64,000 nucleotides of DNA from positions 1 to 64,000 of the forward strand of contig JAFGEL010000107.1 of assembly GCA_016931615.1 (NCBI GenBank). Reading direction: 5' to 3'. The translations under genes and the position numbers were made by a program. Below the pieces are notes generated by a model, which was not told the origin of the DNA, did not search any database, and saw only the letters and a program-made list of their open reading frames with translations. This document shows, in pieces, positions 8,318-17,430 of the stretch. Numbering within the stretch: the first letter of the stretch is position 1; each line of letters begins with the position of its first letter. The stretch comes from Desulfuromonadales bacterium (GTDB lineage: Bacteria; Desulfobacterota; Desulfuromonadia; Desulfuromonadales; Geopsychrobacteraceae).

Positions 8318-9133
8318 ATGAAGAAACTGACAATCGCCCTTGCTTTAACCTTGATGGCCGGCAGCGCCTTCGCCCATTTTCAAATGGTCTACACCCCGGA
8401 GTCCGCCCTTGAAAAGGGAAACACCATTGAGTTATGCCATGTCTTCACCCATCCCTTTGCTGATGAGCACACCATGGACATGGGTCTGCAGCACGACAGC
8501 AAAGAGTTGGCCCCGGTTGAAGCTTTTTATGTGATCAGTAAAGAGCAGAAAACCGACCTGCTCGACAGCCTCAAGCCGATCACCTTCAAAGGTCATCACA
8601 ATTCCGGTTCGGCTTACAAATCGACATACAAGGCCCGGCGCATGGGTGACCACCTCTTCGTCATGCAACCAGCCCCATATTTTGAAGCCAACGAAGATGC
8701 TTACATTCAGCAGATCACCAAGATGATCGTCAATGTCGCCGGTGCCCCGACCGACTGGGACAAGGAACTGGGCCTCAAAGCCGAGATCGTGCCCCTGACC
8801 AAACCTTATGCCATCTGGACCGGTTCCACTTTCAGCGGTATCGTCAAAAGCAATGGCGAGCCGGTACCCTTCGCTGAAATCGAAGTTGAATACCTCAACC
8901 ACGACGTCGACCTGGCGACCAATGCCATGGGACCTGCATACGTTGGAGCACCCCAGGACAGTTTCGTCACCATAGGCATCAAAGCGGATCAGGACGGTAA
9001 ATTCACCTTCGGTATTCCGAAAGCCGGGTGGTGGGGCTTCGCCGCATTGGGAGCGGGCAGTGACACCGAATACAAAGGCAAGGAACTGAGCCAGGACGCC
9101 GTCATCTGGGTTCAAGCCAAGGATATGAAATAA
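8318..9133 (+). CDS. DUF4198 family periplasmic protein
   Basis: 271 residues. It begins with a signal peptide ending at GSAFA (about 19), and the mature protein starts HFQMVYTPES. The family (DUF4198) is commonly found beside metal uptake genes and is thought to be a periplasmic binding or accessory protein. His-rich stretches (HVFTHPFADEHTMDMG) could bind metal. The C-terminal half contains a domain like those in carboxypeptidase-regulatory proteins (SNGEPVPFAEIEVEY, DQDGKFTFGIPKAGWWGF). The start at 8318 has AGGAGAGG upstream. Co-transcription with feoAB is likely from strand and spacing. Confidence 0.82.
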   Translation: MKKLTIALALTLMAGSAFAHFQMVYTPESALEKGNTIELCHVFTHPFADEHTMDMGLQHDSKELAPVEAFYVISKEQKTDLLDSLKPITFKGHHNSGSAYKSTYKARRMGDHLFVMQPAPYFEANEDAYIQQITKMIVNVAGAPTDWDKELGLKAEIVPLTKPYAIWTGSTFSGIVKSNGEPVPFAEIEVEYLNHDVDLATNAMGPAYVGAPQDSFVTIGIKADQDGKFTFGIPKAGWWGFAALGAGSDTEYKGKELSQDAVIWVQAKDMK

Positions 9134-9139
9134 CCCTGC

Positions 9140-9173
9140 CTTCCCCCGGTCGTCGTTGAACGACCGGGGGAAG
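9140..9173 (+). terminator. GC-rich hairpin between DUF4198 gene and Cys-rich mini-gene
   Basis: A perfect 14-bp stem (CTTCCCCCGGTCGT with its complement) around a six-base loop, seven bases after the DUF4198 stop. No T-run follows on the plus strand. It may be a processing or mRNA-stabilising hairpin or a partial terminator rather than a full intrinsic terminator. Confidence 0.6.
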
Positions 9174-9190
9174 CTCACCTCGGAGACATC

Positions 9191-9316
9191 ATGCAACAAC
9201 TCTTTCTGCTTATTCTCTTTGTCATCGCTCTCTACTATCTCTATCGCAAGTTGGTTAAAAATCGCGGTTGCGATTGCGGCAGCAAAGGGTGTTCTAATTG
9301 TTCCGCCAAAAAATAA
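9191..9316 (+). CDS. FeoB-associated Cys-rich membrane protein
   Basis: 41 residues. A single hydrophobic helix (QQLFLLILFVIALYYLY, residues 2-18) is followed by a short basic linker and a Cys-rich tail (CDCGSKGCSNC). This is the layout of the FeoB-associated Cys-rich membrane protein family that replaces FeoC in many anaerobes. The four Cys in the cytoplasmic tail could bind iron. CGGAG lies upstream of the ATG. It closes the feo operon. Confidence 0.83.
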   Translation: MQQLFLLILFVIALYYLYRKLVKNRGCDCGSKGCSNCSAKK

Positions 9317-9390
9317 TGAATATCGACCTTGATCGCGCTGTCGGACACGCGAAAGAATTTCAGCCCAAAATCTCTGCATCTATTTCAAAT

Positions 9391-9418
9391 TTGCATTAAG
9401 ATTGCTTTTGTGCATAAT
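9391..9418 (+). promoter_or_regulatory. Possible sigma-70 promoter for the PAS sigma-54 activator gene
   Basis: TTGCAT and CATAAT separated by 16 bp, about 70 bp before the activator start. Each hexamer has some mismatch to consensus, so this is a modest prediction. Confidence 0.35.
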
Positions 9419-9487
9419 CGAGTTTGGAATACCAGACCCGACAGCCATAGCCGTCGACATCGATTATGAAATGTAGAGCTTTCCATT

Positions 9488-11269
9488 ATGCCAAAAAATC
9501 CGGGCACCTCTACAGAGACATTTAGCCCCCACGAAATTGGCGATTTCAACACCCTGCTGGACTGTTTCAGTCAGGGATTTGTGAGTACAGACCTGGACGG
9601 TACGATCCAGATCGTTAATCAAACCGCACGTGAATGGTTTGATTGTTATCCAGGGGCATCAATTGAAGAGCTTTCACCCGAAATCCGACGTCTCTTTTCA
9701 ACATTCATCAACTCTGGAGCGAACACAATTGAGTTCCCTTTACGCAAAAATCACCACAGCTATACACTACAAATCAGGCTTCTGAAGCACGATAGACAAC
9801 CAACGGGTGCCGCCTGCATTATTGAAAAACAATCCGCAACGACCAACGGAAACACTGGCAACCAGACCAACCTTGCCCTGGAAACCCTCATAAATTCAAC
9901 CTCTGACGGCCTTTGTATCTGTGATCCTCAAGGCTTGATTCAGCGCATGAATCGGACATCAGCCCGTTTTTACGGAGCCCCTCCCGAACAAATGATTGGT
10001 CGCAGCGTCACGAATCTGGTCGAACAGGGTCTTATCGACCGGTCCGCTGCCTGGGAAGTCATCAAATCGGGAAAAATCAGCAACCTGCTGCAACAGCGTG
10101 GACCGCGCAAACTCCTGGTCACCGGGACACCGATCCATGACGAATCCGGAAAATTGCTCTGGGTCGTTGTCAGCGAACGGGACATCACGGAAATCGACAG
10201 TCTCCGCCGTGATCTGGAAGAACAGAAAGCGTTGAACGATGAGTTCCAGCTGCAGGTTCTCAATCTGCAGAAAATGGCTTTTGCCGGACGGCAATTAATC
10301 GCCAGAACACCCTGCATGATCAAGCTCATCGAACAGGCGTTAAAAGTCAGCAAAACCAATTCTTCAATTCTGCTGTTCGGCGAATCCGGCGTCGGCAAGG
10401 GAGTGATCGCCGATCTGATTCACAAGAATTCCATGCGAGCGAATAGACCGATCATCAAACTGAACTGCGGCGCTATTCCGGAATCGCTGATTGAATCGGA
10501 ACTGTTCGGCTACGAAAAAGGAGCTTTTACCGGAGCCACGGGAAGCAAACCGGGATATTTTGAAATGGCTGACGGCGGCCTGTTGTTTCTGGATGAAATC
10601 GCCGAACTCCCTGCTTCGGCCCAAGTCAAGCTGCTACGCTTTCTGGAGGATGGACAGCTGACGCGACTGGGCGGCACGAAAGCAAAAAATATCGACGTGC
10701 GGATCATTGCCGCCACTCACCGCAACCTGGACGAGATGGTTCAACAAGGAAAGTTTCGTCATGACCTCTACTACCGCCTGAATGTAATCCCTCTTCATGT
10801 TCCTCCGGTACGAGACCGCAAGGACTGTATCCTGCCCATGATCCGCTATTATCTGGACCATTTCTGTGAACAGACCAAAACCCGTAAACACCTGACCCAG
10901 GCTGCCACCGAAACCCTGACCAACTATGATTATCCCGGCAATGTCAGAGAACTGATGAATCTCTGCGAACGACTGGTGGTGATGACCGAGACGGAATCCA
11001 TCGATCTACCCGATCTGCCGGTTCATGTTGTCCGCCAGACCAGGAAAAAATCAGGTGGATTCAATGAAGAATGGCCGGAACAGATGTCGCTGCGGCAGAT
11101 CGTGCAAAGCGTCGAAAGAGGGGTCCTCATGCATGGCTTAGAAATACACCGCAATCAGGCCCGTCTGGCAGAAGCCTTGAAAGTTAATCAATCGACCATT
11201 ACCCGCAAACTAAGACGTCATGGATTGCAAAATGGCAATGTCCTTGCGGTAACGCAAGAACATCCCTGA
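9488..11269 (+). CDS. Sigma-54-dependent transcriptional activator with two PAS domains
   Basis: 593 residues. A PAS-like domain covers about 18-105 and a second PAS about 137-240 (STSDGLCICDPQGLIQRMN), followed by a short coiled coil. The AAA+ domain has Walker A GESGVGKG near 298-305, the sigma-54-contacting GAFTGA near 345 and Walker B LLFLDEIAELP near 363. The Fis-type helix-turn-helix is at the C-terminus (NQARLAEALKVNQSTITRKL). It lies just upstream of gabD, which has a -24/-12 promoter, so it is the likely activator of gabD. The PAS ligand is unknown. Confidence 0.88.
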   Translation: MPKNPGTSTETFSPHEIGDFNTLLDCFSQGFVSTDLDGTIQIVNQTAREWFDCYPGASIEELSPEIRRLFSTFINSGANTIEFPLRKNHHSYTLQIRLLKHDRQPTGAACIIEKQSATTNGNTGNQTNLALETLINSTSDGLCICDPQGLIQRMNRTSARFYGAPPEQMIGRSVTNLVEQGLIDRSAAWEVIKSGKISNLLQQRGPRKLLVTGTPIHDESGKLLWVVVSERDITEIDSLRRDLEEQKALNDEFQLQVLNLQKMAFAGRQLIARTPCMIKLIEQALKVSKTNSSILLFGESGVGKGVIADLIHKNSMRANRPIIKLNCGAIPESLIESELFGYEKGAFTGATGSKPGYFEMADGGLLFLDEIAELPASAQVKLLRFLEDGQLTRLGGTKAKNIDVRIIAATHRNLDEMVQQGKFRHDLYYRLNVIPLHVPPVRDRKDCILPMIRYYLDHFCEQTKTRKHLTQAATETLTNYDYPGNVRELMNLCERLVVMTETESIDLPDLPVHVVRQTRKKSGGFNEEWPEQMSLRQIVQSVERGVLMHGLEIHRNQARLAEALKVNQSTITRKLRRHGLQNGNVLAVTQEHP

Positions 11270-11398
11270 AACAATCTTACTGTCACCCCCTTTTCGGAGC
11301 ACGTCCCCCCTTCCCCGTTCCGCCCATTTTCAAAAAACTATCATCATTCCAGCTGCCTACACCATTCAAACAGCAGGCCAGCGACACCAGTCAGTATT

Positions 11399-11414
11399 TG
11401 GCATCTTCTTTGCC
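11399..11414 (+). promoter_or_regulatory. Sigma-54 (-24/-12) promoter of gabD
   Basis: TGGCATCTTCTTTGCC matches the sigma-54 consensus (TGGCAY-N5-TTGCW) except for the last base. GG is at 11400-11401 and GC at 11412-11413, with the required 10 bp between them. It lies about 108 bp before the gabD start and directly after the sigma-54 activator gene. Confidence 0.75.
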
Positions 11415-11521
11415 TTGACAAGCATGAATTCCCCAGTGGAACAAGCTTGCCAGCCCGATCAGTGAACTTCTGAAGACTGAAAAAGCTGCATTTCAACAAC
11501 GACAAAGGAGGATATTGACCA

Positions 11522-12988
11522 ATGAAATTACTCAAAGACGTAACGCTGCTCCGGCAGCAATGCTATATCAATGGAGCCTGGTGTAACGCCGACAGCGGCG
11601 AAATTATCGAAGTTCATAATCCGGCAACCGGCGAATGCCTGGGCACAGCCCCGAAAATGGGCGCGGCGGAAACCCGCAGGGCCATTGAAGCAGCTCATAG
11701 CGCTTTAGCCGGCTGGAAAAGTAAAACAGCCCATGAGCGTTCTCGTCTGCTCCGCCGCTGGTTTGATCTTATCCTCGAACATCAGGACGATCTGGCTGCC
11801 CTGATGACTGCTGAGCAGGGTAAACCGCTCGCTGAGGCCCGCGGCGAAATCATTTATGCCGCATCCTTCATCGAGTGGTTCGCCGAAGAAGCGAAAAGAA
11901 TTTACGGCGACATCATCCCGGAGCAGGACGCCGGCAAAAAACTGCTGGTCCTGAAAGAGCCGATCGGTGTGTGCGCGGCGATCACACCATGGAACTTTCC
12001 CGCGGCCATGATCACCCGCAAAGCTGGACCAGCTCTTGCGGCGGGCTGCACGATGGTCCTGAAGCCCGCCGGCGCCACCCCTTATTCCGCCCTGGCCCTG
12101 GCCGAGCTGGCAGCCCGGGCCGGAATCCCGGATGGAGTTTTCAACGTCATCGTCGGCTCTTCCGCAGCCATCGGCGAAGAGCTGACCAGTAATCCGCTGG
12201 TGCGAAAACTGACCTTCACCGGCTCCACGGAAATCGGTAAGCAACTGATTGCCGCCTGCGCCGGTACTGTCAAAAAAGTTTCCATGGAACTCGGCGGCAA
12301 CGCCCCCTTTATCGTTTTTGACGACGCCGATGTAGACGCCGCGGTTGAAGGAGCAATCGCCTCAAAATACCGTAATTCCGGCCAGACCTGTGTCTGCACG
12401 AATCGCTTTCTGGTGCAGGACGGCATTTACACCACCTTCGCCGAAAAACTCACCCAAGCGGTCAGACAGATGAAAGTCGGCAACGGGTTATCCGCTGATG
12501 TCCAACAGGGTCCGTTAATTGACCTGCAAGCTGTTAATACCGTCAAACAGCACATTAATGATGCTTTACAAAAAGGAGCTCAGCTGACGACGGGAGGCAA
12601 AATTCATGCCCTGGGAGGCACCTTCTTCGAGCCAACGGTCCTGACCGACGTAACACCATCCATGCGCATTGCCCGAGAAGAAACCTTCGGCCCGGTCGCA
12701 CCACTTTTCCGTTTTCATACCGAAGAGGAAGCGATCAACATGGCCAACGACACTGAATTCGGCCTTGCCGCCTATTATTATACCAACAATCTGGCCCGCA
12801 GCTGGCGCATCGCCCAAGGGCTTGAGTACGGTATTATCGGCATTAACACAGGGTTGATTTCCAATGCTTCCGCTCCCTTCGGCGGAGTCAAGGAATCCGG
12901 CTTGGGACGCGAAGGAAGCCGCTACGGAATCGAAGATTATCTGGAGATTAAATACCTCTGTGTGGGCGGCCTGAATCGTCCCGACTGA
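11522..12988 (+). CDS. gabD: NADP-dependent succinate-semialdehyde dehydrogenase
   Basis: 488 residues, closely matching E. coli GabD along its length by recall (RQQ-xx-ING near the start, LMTAEQGKPLAEARGEI at 94-110, the C-terminal EYGIIGINTGLISN and YGIEDYLEIKY). It oxidises succinate semialdehyde to succinate in 4-aminobutyrate or related breakdown. The general base Glu257 lies in MELGG and the catalytic Cys290 in GQTCVC. A strong AAAGGAGG site lies upstream. Control by sigma-54 and the preceding activator is inferred. No transaminase gene (gabT) is adjacent, so the physiological aldehyde could differ. Confidence 0.9.
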   Translation: MKLLKDVTLLRQQCYINGAWCNADSGEIIEVHNPATGECLGTAPKMGAAETRRAIEAAHSALAGWKSKTAHERSRLLRRWFDLILEHQDDLAALMTAEQGKPLAEARGEIIYAASFIEWFAEEAKRIYGDIIPEQDAGKKLLVLKEPIGVCAAITPWNFPAAMITRKAGPALAAGCTMVLKPAGATPYSALALAELAARAGIPDGVFNVIVGSSAAIGEELTSNPLVRKLTFTGSTEIGKQLIAACAGTVKKVSMELGGNAPFIVFDDADVDAAVEGAIASKYRNSGQTCVCTNRFLVQDGIYTTFAEKLTQAVRQMKVGNGLSADVQQGPLIDLQAVNTVKQHINDALQKGAQLTTGGKIHALGGTFFEPTVLTDVTPSMRIAREETFGPVAPLFRFHTEEEAINMANDTEFGLAAYYYTNNLARSWRIAQGLEYGIIGINTGLISNASAPFGGVKESGLGREGSRYGIEDYLEIKYLCVGGLNRPD

Positions 12989-13042
12989 GGAAGATGAGGT
13001 CTGAACGAGAGAAACCTCACCCGGAAATTTCTTCTCACCAAT

Positions 13043-15013
13043 TCAACTCTTGCCGTTTATCTTGCGGTAAAGGGTTGAACGACTGACCCCAAGACGGCGA
13101 GCGGCGGCAGAAATGTTGCCGCTGCAAACCCTCACGGCATCGTGGATGGCCTGCAATTGTAACTGCTCGAGATCAGTCGCGGCAGCGGAAATCGGTGGCA
13201 GAACAGTAGTGATCCTGTCGGGGCCATCCGTTTGGGGCGAAATTTCAATTTGTTCAAGAAAATCTTCCGGCAGATGATCAATTTCCAGCTGCATTTCGTG
13301 CTCTTCCAACAGCACGCAGGTTGTGCGCAACAGGCTGTGAAGCTGACGGATATTGCCGGGCCAGGGATGTTTTTCAAAAAGCTCGGCAACGGAATGACTC
13401 AGTTGCAGTTGCCGGCCCCGAGGCAGCAGTTCGTTCAGTAACTTTTCGGCCAGCAGCAGACGGTCATTGCGCTGGCGCAAGGGCGGCAGACGCACCCGCA
13501 ACCCGTTGAGACGATAATATAGATCTTCCCGAAACCGCCCCGATTTGACGTCATCGCTGATATTCCGGTTAGTGGCACAGACCAAGCCGATATTGACCGC
13601 CTGCTCACCTTCTCCTCCCAACGGCGAAACTTTTCGTTCCTGCAGCACACGCAACAGCATGGCCTGCAGTTCCAGAGGCATATCTCCGATTTCGTCGAGA
13701 AAGAGGATTCCTCCGTCAGCCTGACGGATTTTTCCTGTGTAACCTTTGCGACTCGCCCCGGTAAACGCGCCGTCACGGTAGCCGAACAGCTCGGACTCTA
13801 TCAAACCGGCAGGGATAGCAGCACAGTTAACTGCGACGAAAGGACCTTTGGCGCGAGGTCCGCAACCGTGGAGAGCTCGCGCCAACAGTTCTTTGCCGGT
13901 CCCGGATTCTCCTTCAATCAGAAGTGGAATGTCGTGGTGCAGAGCCTTTACTGACTGGCGGACAGCTTTTGTCATCTGCTGATCCCCCAATGAAAGACTT
14001 TCAAGCTTCAGACAGAGGTTCTTCGCGGTGCCCCCGGCGACAGTCCGGGAGCCAGACTCGCCCACGAGCGTAGCTGTCCCCTGAGCCCGAGAAATATGTG
14101 GCCGGACACGAACATAAAAACAACGGTCTTCCGGTCCCCGCAGTTCCAGAAGGGGCTGGACAGACATGCGGGGATCGGCAGGAAGGTCAGCGAAGGGGAA
14201 ATCAAACAATTGCTCAAAAACAGTTCCCCGGAGGCTGTACCGATCCAGACCCAGCTGGAGCAGAGCGCTCCGGTTTGCCGCCAATAGCTCCCCGGCAGAA
14301 TTGAAAACGATAATTCCTTCGTAAAAAGTTCCGATAAAATGCGGATGCGAATGAAAGTGCAGGGTCAGATTGTCGTCAAAGCCCAGAGAGAACATCATGT
14401 TCTCGATCTGCTGGGCGGAAATGCGAACCAGAGCCATCGTGTGCAGCTGATAAGCCGTACCGTCACCGGAAACATCCAGAACACCGAGAATCCGGCCGAA
14501 AGGATCAAAAATCGGGGTTGCCGAACAGGTCAAAAAATGGTTGCTGGCGGCGAAATGCTCTTCCCGGTGGACAATGACCGGCGATTGTTCAATCAGACAG
14601 GTACCGATGGCATTCGTCCCCCGCGCCGCCTCAGACCAGACCCCCCCTGGTTGCAGTGAAACCCGACGTGCCTTGTCGACAAAATCACTATCACCAATGG
14701 AGCGCAGTATGGTACCAGCGGCATCGGTCAACAAAACCATGCTTGAGGTTTGCCGAATCTGGCCGTAGAGGTGCTCCATGACCTGACCGGCGATTGCCGT
14801 CAGAGTGTTCCCGGCCTGCTTAGCTTCATTCAGTGTCGCTGCGGACAAGACCGGCAAATCAGCAGGGTCCTGCTCAACCGCAATACCGTGAGCACGGGAT
14901 CGTTCCCAGGAACTGAGAATTATATCCGAAACAAGACCGGCCGGGGCGGGAACCCCGTCAAAAAAATACCTGCGGGCCTGTTGGACCAGTTCTTTTTCGG
15001 CGATCAGCCCCAT
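13043..15013 (-). CDS. AcoR-like sigma-54-dependent activator
   Basis: 656 residues. The N-terminal region (1-200) resembles the GAF sensory part of AcoR-type activators (ILSSWERSRAHGI, GTNAIGTCLIE). A PAS-like segment covers about 210-310. The AAA+ domain has GESGTGKE near 363-370, GAFTGA near 410 and GGILFLDEIGDMP. The C-terminal Fis helix-turn-helix is CSGNISAAARRLGVSRSTLY. It is divergent from the aldehyde dehydrogenase at 15412, which has a sigma-54 promoter, matching the usual AcoR/aldehyde dehydrogenase pairing. Acetaldehyde or acetoin-type inducers are likely by family but not shown here. Confidence 0.87.
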   Translation of the reverse strand: MGLIAEKELVQQARRYFFDGVPAPAGLVSDIILSSWERSRAHGIAVEQDPADLPVLSAATLNEAKQAGNTLTAIAGQVMEHLYGQIRQTSSMVLLTDAAGTILRSIGDSDFVDKARRVSLQPGGVWSEAARGTNAIGTCLIEQSPVIVHREEHFAASNHFLTCSATPIFDPFGRILGVLDVSGDGTAYQLHTMALVRISAQQIENMMFSLGFDDNLTLHFHSHPHFIGTFYEGIIVFNSAGELLAANRSALLQLGLDRYSLRGTVFEQLFDFPFADLPADPRMSVQPLLELRGPEDRCFYVRVRPHISRAQGTATLVGESGSRTVAGGTAKNLCLKLESLSLGDQQMTKAVRQSVKALHHDIPLLIEGESGTGKELLARALHGCGPRAKGPFVAVNCAAIPAGLIESELFGYRDGAFTGASRKGYTGKIRQADGGILFLDEIGDMPLELQAMLLRVLQERKVSPLGGEGEQAVNIGLVCATNRNISDDVKSGRFREDLYYRLNGLRVRLPPLRQRNDRLLLAEKLLNELLPRGRQLQLSHSVAELFEKHPWPGNIRQLHSLLRTTCVLLEEHEMQLEIDHLPEDFLEQIEISPQTDGPDRITTVLPPISAAATDLEQLQLQAIHDAVRVCSGNISAAARRLGVSRSTLYRKINGKS

Positions 15014-15033
15014 ACCACACCATCTTCAAATAA

Positions 15034-15139
15034 TGTTTTATTTTAACAGAGTATCCTTGCGGGAGAGAATCCTCAAGCTTTTTTTAAAAGCCGGCGACAG
15101 ACAATCGAATTTAGAAAATAACTGTTTTAATTTAAAACA
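15034..15139. promoter_or_regulatory. Candidate activator-binding palindromes between acoR-like and aldehyde dehydrogenase genes
   Basis: TGTTTTAA-T-TTAAAACA at 15123-15139 is a perfect palindrome with 8-bp arms. A looser copy with outer TGTT and AACA lies at 15034-15048. They lie about 200-300 bp upstream of the sigma-54 promoter at 15335-15348, a normal distance for activator sites. Which protein binds them is inferred from position only. Confidence 0.45.
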
Positions 15140-15333
15140 CAGCCCTCCATACACATGTCCCATTATGAAACAGTCGAAAAGATTTTTTCATTCTATATCA
15201 ATCATTCTCAATCATATCTGAGATCAATCGAGAGGTGGGCAATAGACTCTTGCTGGTTGTCTCTTCCTCAAAAATCTTGTCAACACAGAGATTAATTCAA
15301 CCTGGCAAGAAAAAATAACGACGTTATGCAGAT

Positions 15334-15349
15334 TGGCACAATCCCTGCT
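15334..15349 (+). promoter_or_regulatory. Sigma-54 (-24/-12) promoter of the aldehyde dehydrogenase
   Basis: TGGCACAATCCCTGCT, with GG at 15335-15336 and GC at 15347-15348 and exactly 10 bp between. The -24 element is a perfect match to consensus. It lies about 63 bp before the dehydrogenase start. Confidence 0.8.
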
Positions 15350-15411
15350 GTATATTCAGCTCAATCCGTTTTTGTACTGTCAACAACCTGATCATCATGG
15401 AGGAAAAAAAC

Positions 15412-16932
15412 ATGCTATACACAGCACCAGGACAGGCAGGATGCAAAGTCGAGTTCCGTCAGCGTTACGACAATTTTATCAACGGCCAGTGGACCGCTCC
15501 CCTGGATGGTGAATACTTCCAGAACATTTCGCCGGTCACCGGCCTACCGTTTTGCGAAGTCGCCCGTTCCAAAGCGGCGGATATCGATCTGGCACTTGAC
15601 GCCGCCCATGCCGCGAAAGTGGCCTGGGGCAAAACAGCGGTTGCCGAACGCGCCGCGCTGCTGAACAAAATTGCCGATATCATGGAAGCCAATCTGGAAG
15701 CTCTGGCCGTGGCCGAGACCTGGGACAACGGCAAACCGGTGCGTGAAACCCTGGCCGCGGACATGCCTCTGGCCGTTGATCATTTTCGTTATTTCGCCAG
15801 TTGCATCCGGGCGCAGGAAGGCAGCCTCGGCGAACTGGATGAAACCACCGTTGCCTATCATTTCCATGAACCGCTTGGCGTCGTCGGCCAGATCATTCCC
15901 TGGAACTTCCCGGTCCTGATGGCGGTCTGGAAGATCGCTCCGGCCCTTGCCGCGGGTAACTGCATCGTCCTGAAACCGGCCGAACAAACACCGGCATCAA
16001 TCATGGTATTGATGGACCTGATAGCTGATGTCCTGCCGCCTGGCGTCCTCAACGTCGTCAACGGCTTCGGACTTGAGGCCGGCAAGCCGCTGGCCGCCAG
16101 CAAGCGCATCGCCAAAATCGCCTTTACCGGTGAAACCACAACCGGGCGACTGATTATGCAGTACGCGTCTCAGAACCTGATCCCGGTGACGCTGGAACTG
16201 GGCGGCAAATCTCCCAACATTTTCTTTGCCGATGTCTGCGCCGCCAATGACGATTTCTATGATAAGGCCCTTGAAGGCTTTGCCATGTTCGCTCTCAACC
16301 AGGGTGAAGTCTGCACCTGCCCCTCGCGGGCCTTGATCCAGGAATCCATTTACGATGAATTCATCGAAAAAGCCATTGCCCGGGTAGCTGCCGTCACCCA
16401 GGGGCACCCCCTTGACACCGACACCATGATCGGATCCCAGGCTTCTACAGAACAGCTGGAAAAAATTCTTTCTTATATCGATCTGGCCGGAAAAGAAGGC
16501 GCCGAATTGCTGATCGGCGGCAAACGCACCCACCTTGAAGGTGAACTTAAAAATGGGTATTACATCACCCCGACGGTTTTCCGCGGCAACAACAAGATGC
16601 GCATTTTCCAGGAAGAGATATTCGGTCCGGTGCTGTCGGTAACGACCTTCAAGGATGAGGCCGAAGCTCTTGAAATCGCCAACGACACCCTTTACGGATT
16701 AGGTGCGGGGGTCTGGTCTCGTGATATGAATACCGCATATCGTATGGGTCGCAACATCATGGCCGGCCGCGTCTGGACCAACTGTTACCACCTCTATCCG
16801 GCCCACGCCGCCTTTGGAGGCTACAAACAATCAGGGATCGGTCGCGAAACTCATCGTATGATGCTCGACCATTATCAGCAGACCAAAAATCTGCTGGTCA
16901 GTTACTCACCCAAGGCGCTGGGTTTCTTCTGA
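15412..16932 (+). CDS. NAD-dependent (acet)aldehyde dehydrogenase, AldB/ExaC/AcoD type
   Basis: 506 residues. It oxidises short aldehydes such as acetaldehyde to acids. Signatures include [14 protein letters not shown] near 161-174, Glu262 in LELGGKSPN and catalytic Cys301 in [11 protein letters not shown]. The C-terminus [12 protein letters not shown] and [12 protein letters not shown] is typical of the AldB/ExaC branch. The start at 15412 is preferred over the ATG at 15397 because GGAGG (15399-15403) lies eight bases before 15412 and overlaps the upstream codons. It has a sigma-54 promoter and a divergent AcoR-like activator. A DUF779 gene follows. Confidence 0.9.
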   Translation: MLYTAPGQAGCKVEFRQRYDNFINGQWTAPLDGEYFQNISPVTGLPFCEVARSKAADIDLALDAAHAAKVAWGKTAVAERAALLNKIADIMEANLEALAVAETWDNGKPVRETLAADMPLAVDHFRYFASCIRAQEGSLGELDETTVAYHFHEPLGVVGQIIPWNFPVLMAVWKIAPALAAGNCIVLKPAEQTPASIMVLMDLIADVLPPGVLNVVNGFGLEAGKPLAASKRIAKIAFTGETTTGRLIMQYASQNLIPVTLELGGKSPNIFFADVCAANDDFYDKALEGFAMFALNQGEVCTCPSRALIQESIYDEFIEKAIARVAAVTQGHPLDTDTMIGSQASTEQLEKILSYIDLAGKEGAELLIGGKRTHLEGELKNGYYITPTVFRGNNKMRIFQEEIFGPVLSVTTFKDEAEALEIANDTLYGLGAGVWSRDMNTAYRMGRNIMAGRVWTNCYHLYPAHAAFGGYKQSGIGRETHRMMLDHYQQTKNLLVSYSPKALGFF

Positions 16933-16939
16933 TTGGCCA

Positions 16940-16969
16940 GATGACGGTCCGCAACCGCGGACCGTCATC
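16940..16969 (+). terminator. GC-rich intercistronic hairpin after the aldehyde dehydrogenase
   Basis: Perfect 13-bp stem (GATGACGGTCCGC and complement) around AACC, seven bases after the stop. No T-run follows, and the DUF779 gene begins 22 bases later. This suggests partial termination or mRNA stabilisation of the upstream message. Confidence 0.6.
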
Positions 16970-16990
16970 CCGTAAACAGGGATATGACAT

Positions 16991-17359
16991 ATGGAAGAAA
17001 AAAATGAGGAAAAAGTTGTGGCAACGCCGGCGGCACTGGAACTGATCGAAAAGCTTAAGGCAAAACACGGAACATTAATGTTCCATCAGTCCGGCGGCTG
17101 CTGTGACGGCAGTGCCCCCATGTGTTATCAGGAAGGCGAACTGCTGCTGGGAGACAATGACGTCCTGCTCGGTGAAATCGGTGGCTGCCCTTTTTACATC
17201 GGCGGCGACCAATATGAGACCTGGAAACATACCCAGCTGGTTATCGACGCCATCCCCGGCCGAGGCGGCATGTTTTCCCTTGAAGGGCCGGAAGGCATGC
17301 GTTTCCTGACCCGATCTGAACTATGCGGCTGGTCTGGGGGCATAAACAATGCATCTTGA
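16991..17359 (+). CDS. DUF779 family protein
   Basis: 122 residues, predicted cytoplasmic. Conserved features are the Cys pair and following motif HQSGGCCDGSAPMC (about 36-49), GCPFYIGGDQYETWKHTQ (about 65-82) and a C-terminal Cys in RSELCGW. DUF779 genes are regularly found next to AldB/ExaC-type aldehyde dehydrogenases, as here, so a role in maturation or activity of the dehydrogenase is plausible. The biochemical function is unknown. Confidence 0.82.
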   Translation: MEEKNEEKVVATPAALELIEKLKAKHGTLMFHQSGGCCDGSAPMCYQEGELLLGDNDVLLGEIGGCPFYIGGDQYETWKHTQLVIDAIPGRGGMFSLEGPEGMRFLTRSELCGWSGGINNAS

Positions 17360-17430
17360 TCAGGGAGGAAATGCCCGAAAAATGCGAACAAACGCCCCAA
17401 AGTAGCACGGCGTCAAGGGCAGAAGGGTTT

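Noticed and set aside
8432-9379. Minus-strand frame across the DUF4198 gene and the Cys-rich mini-gene
   Set aside because: Antisense to two genes with signal or membrane segments and good ribosome sites; no recognisable product.
12989-13042. Weak TGAGGT/ACCTCA hairpin between gabD and the AcoR-like gene
   Set aside because: Only six base pairs with a 13-base loop and no T-run; too weak to call as a terminator.
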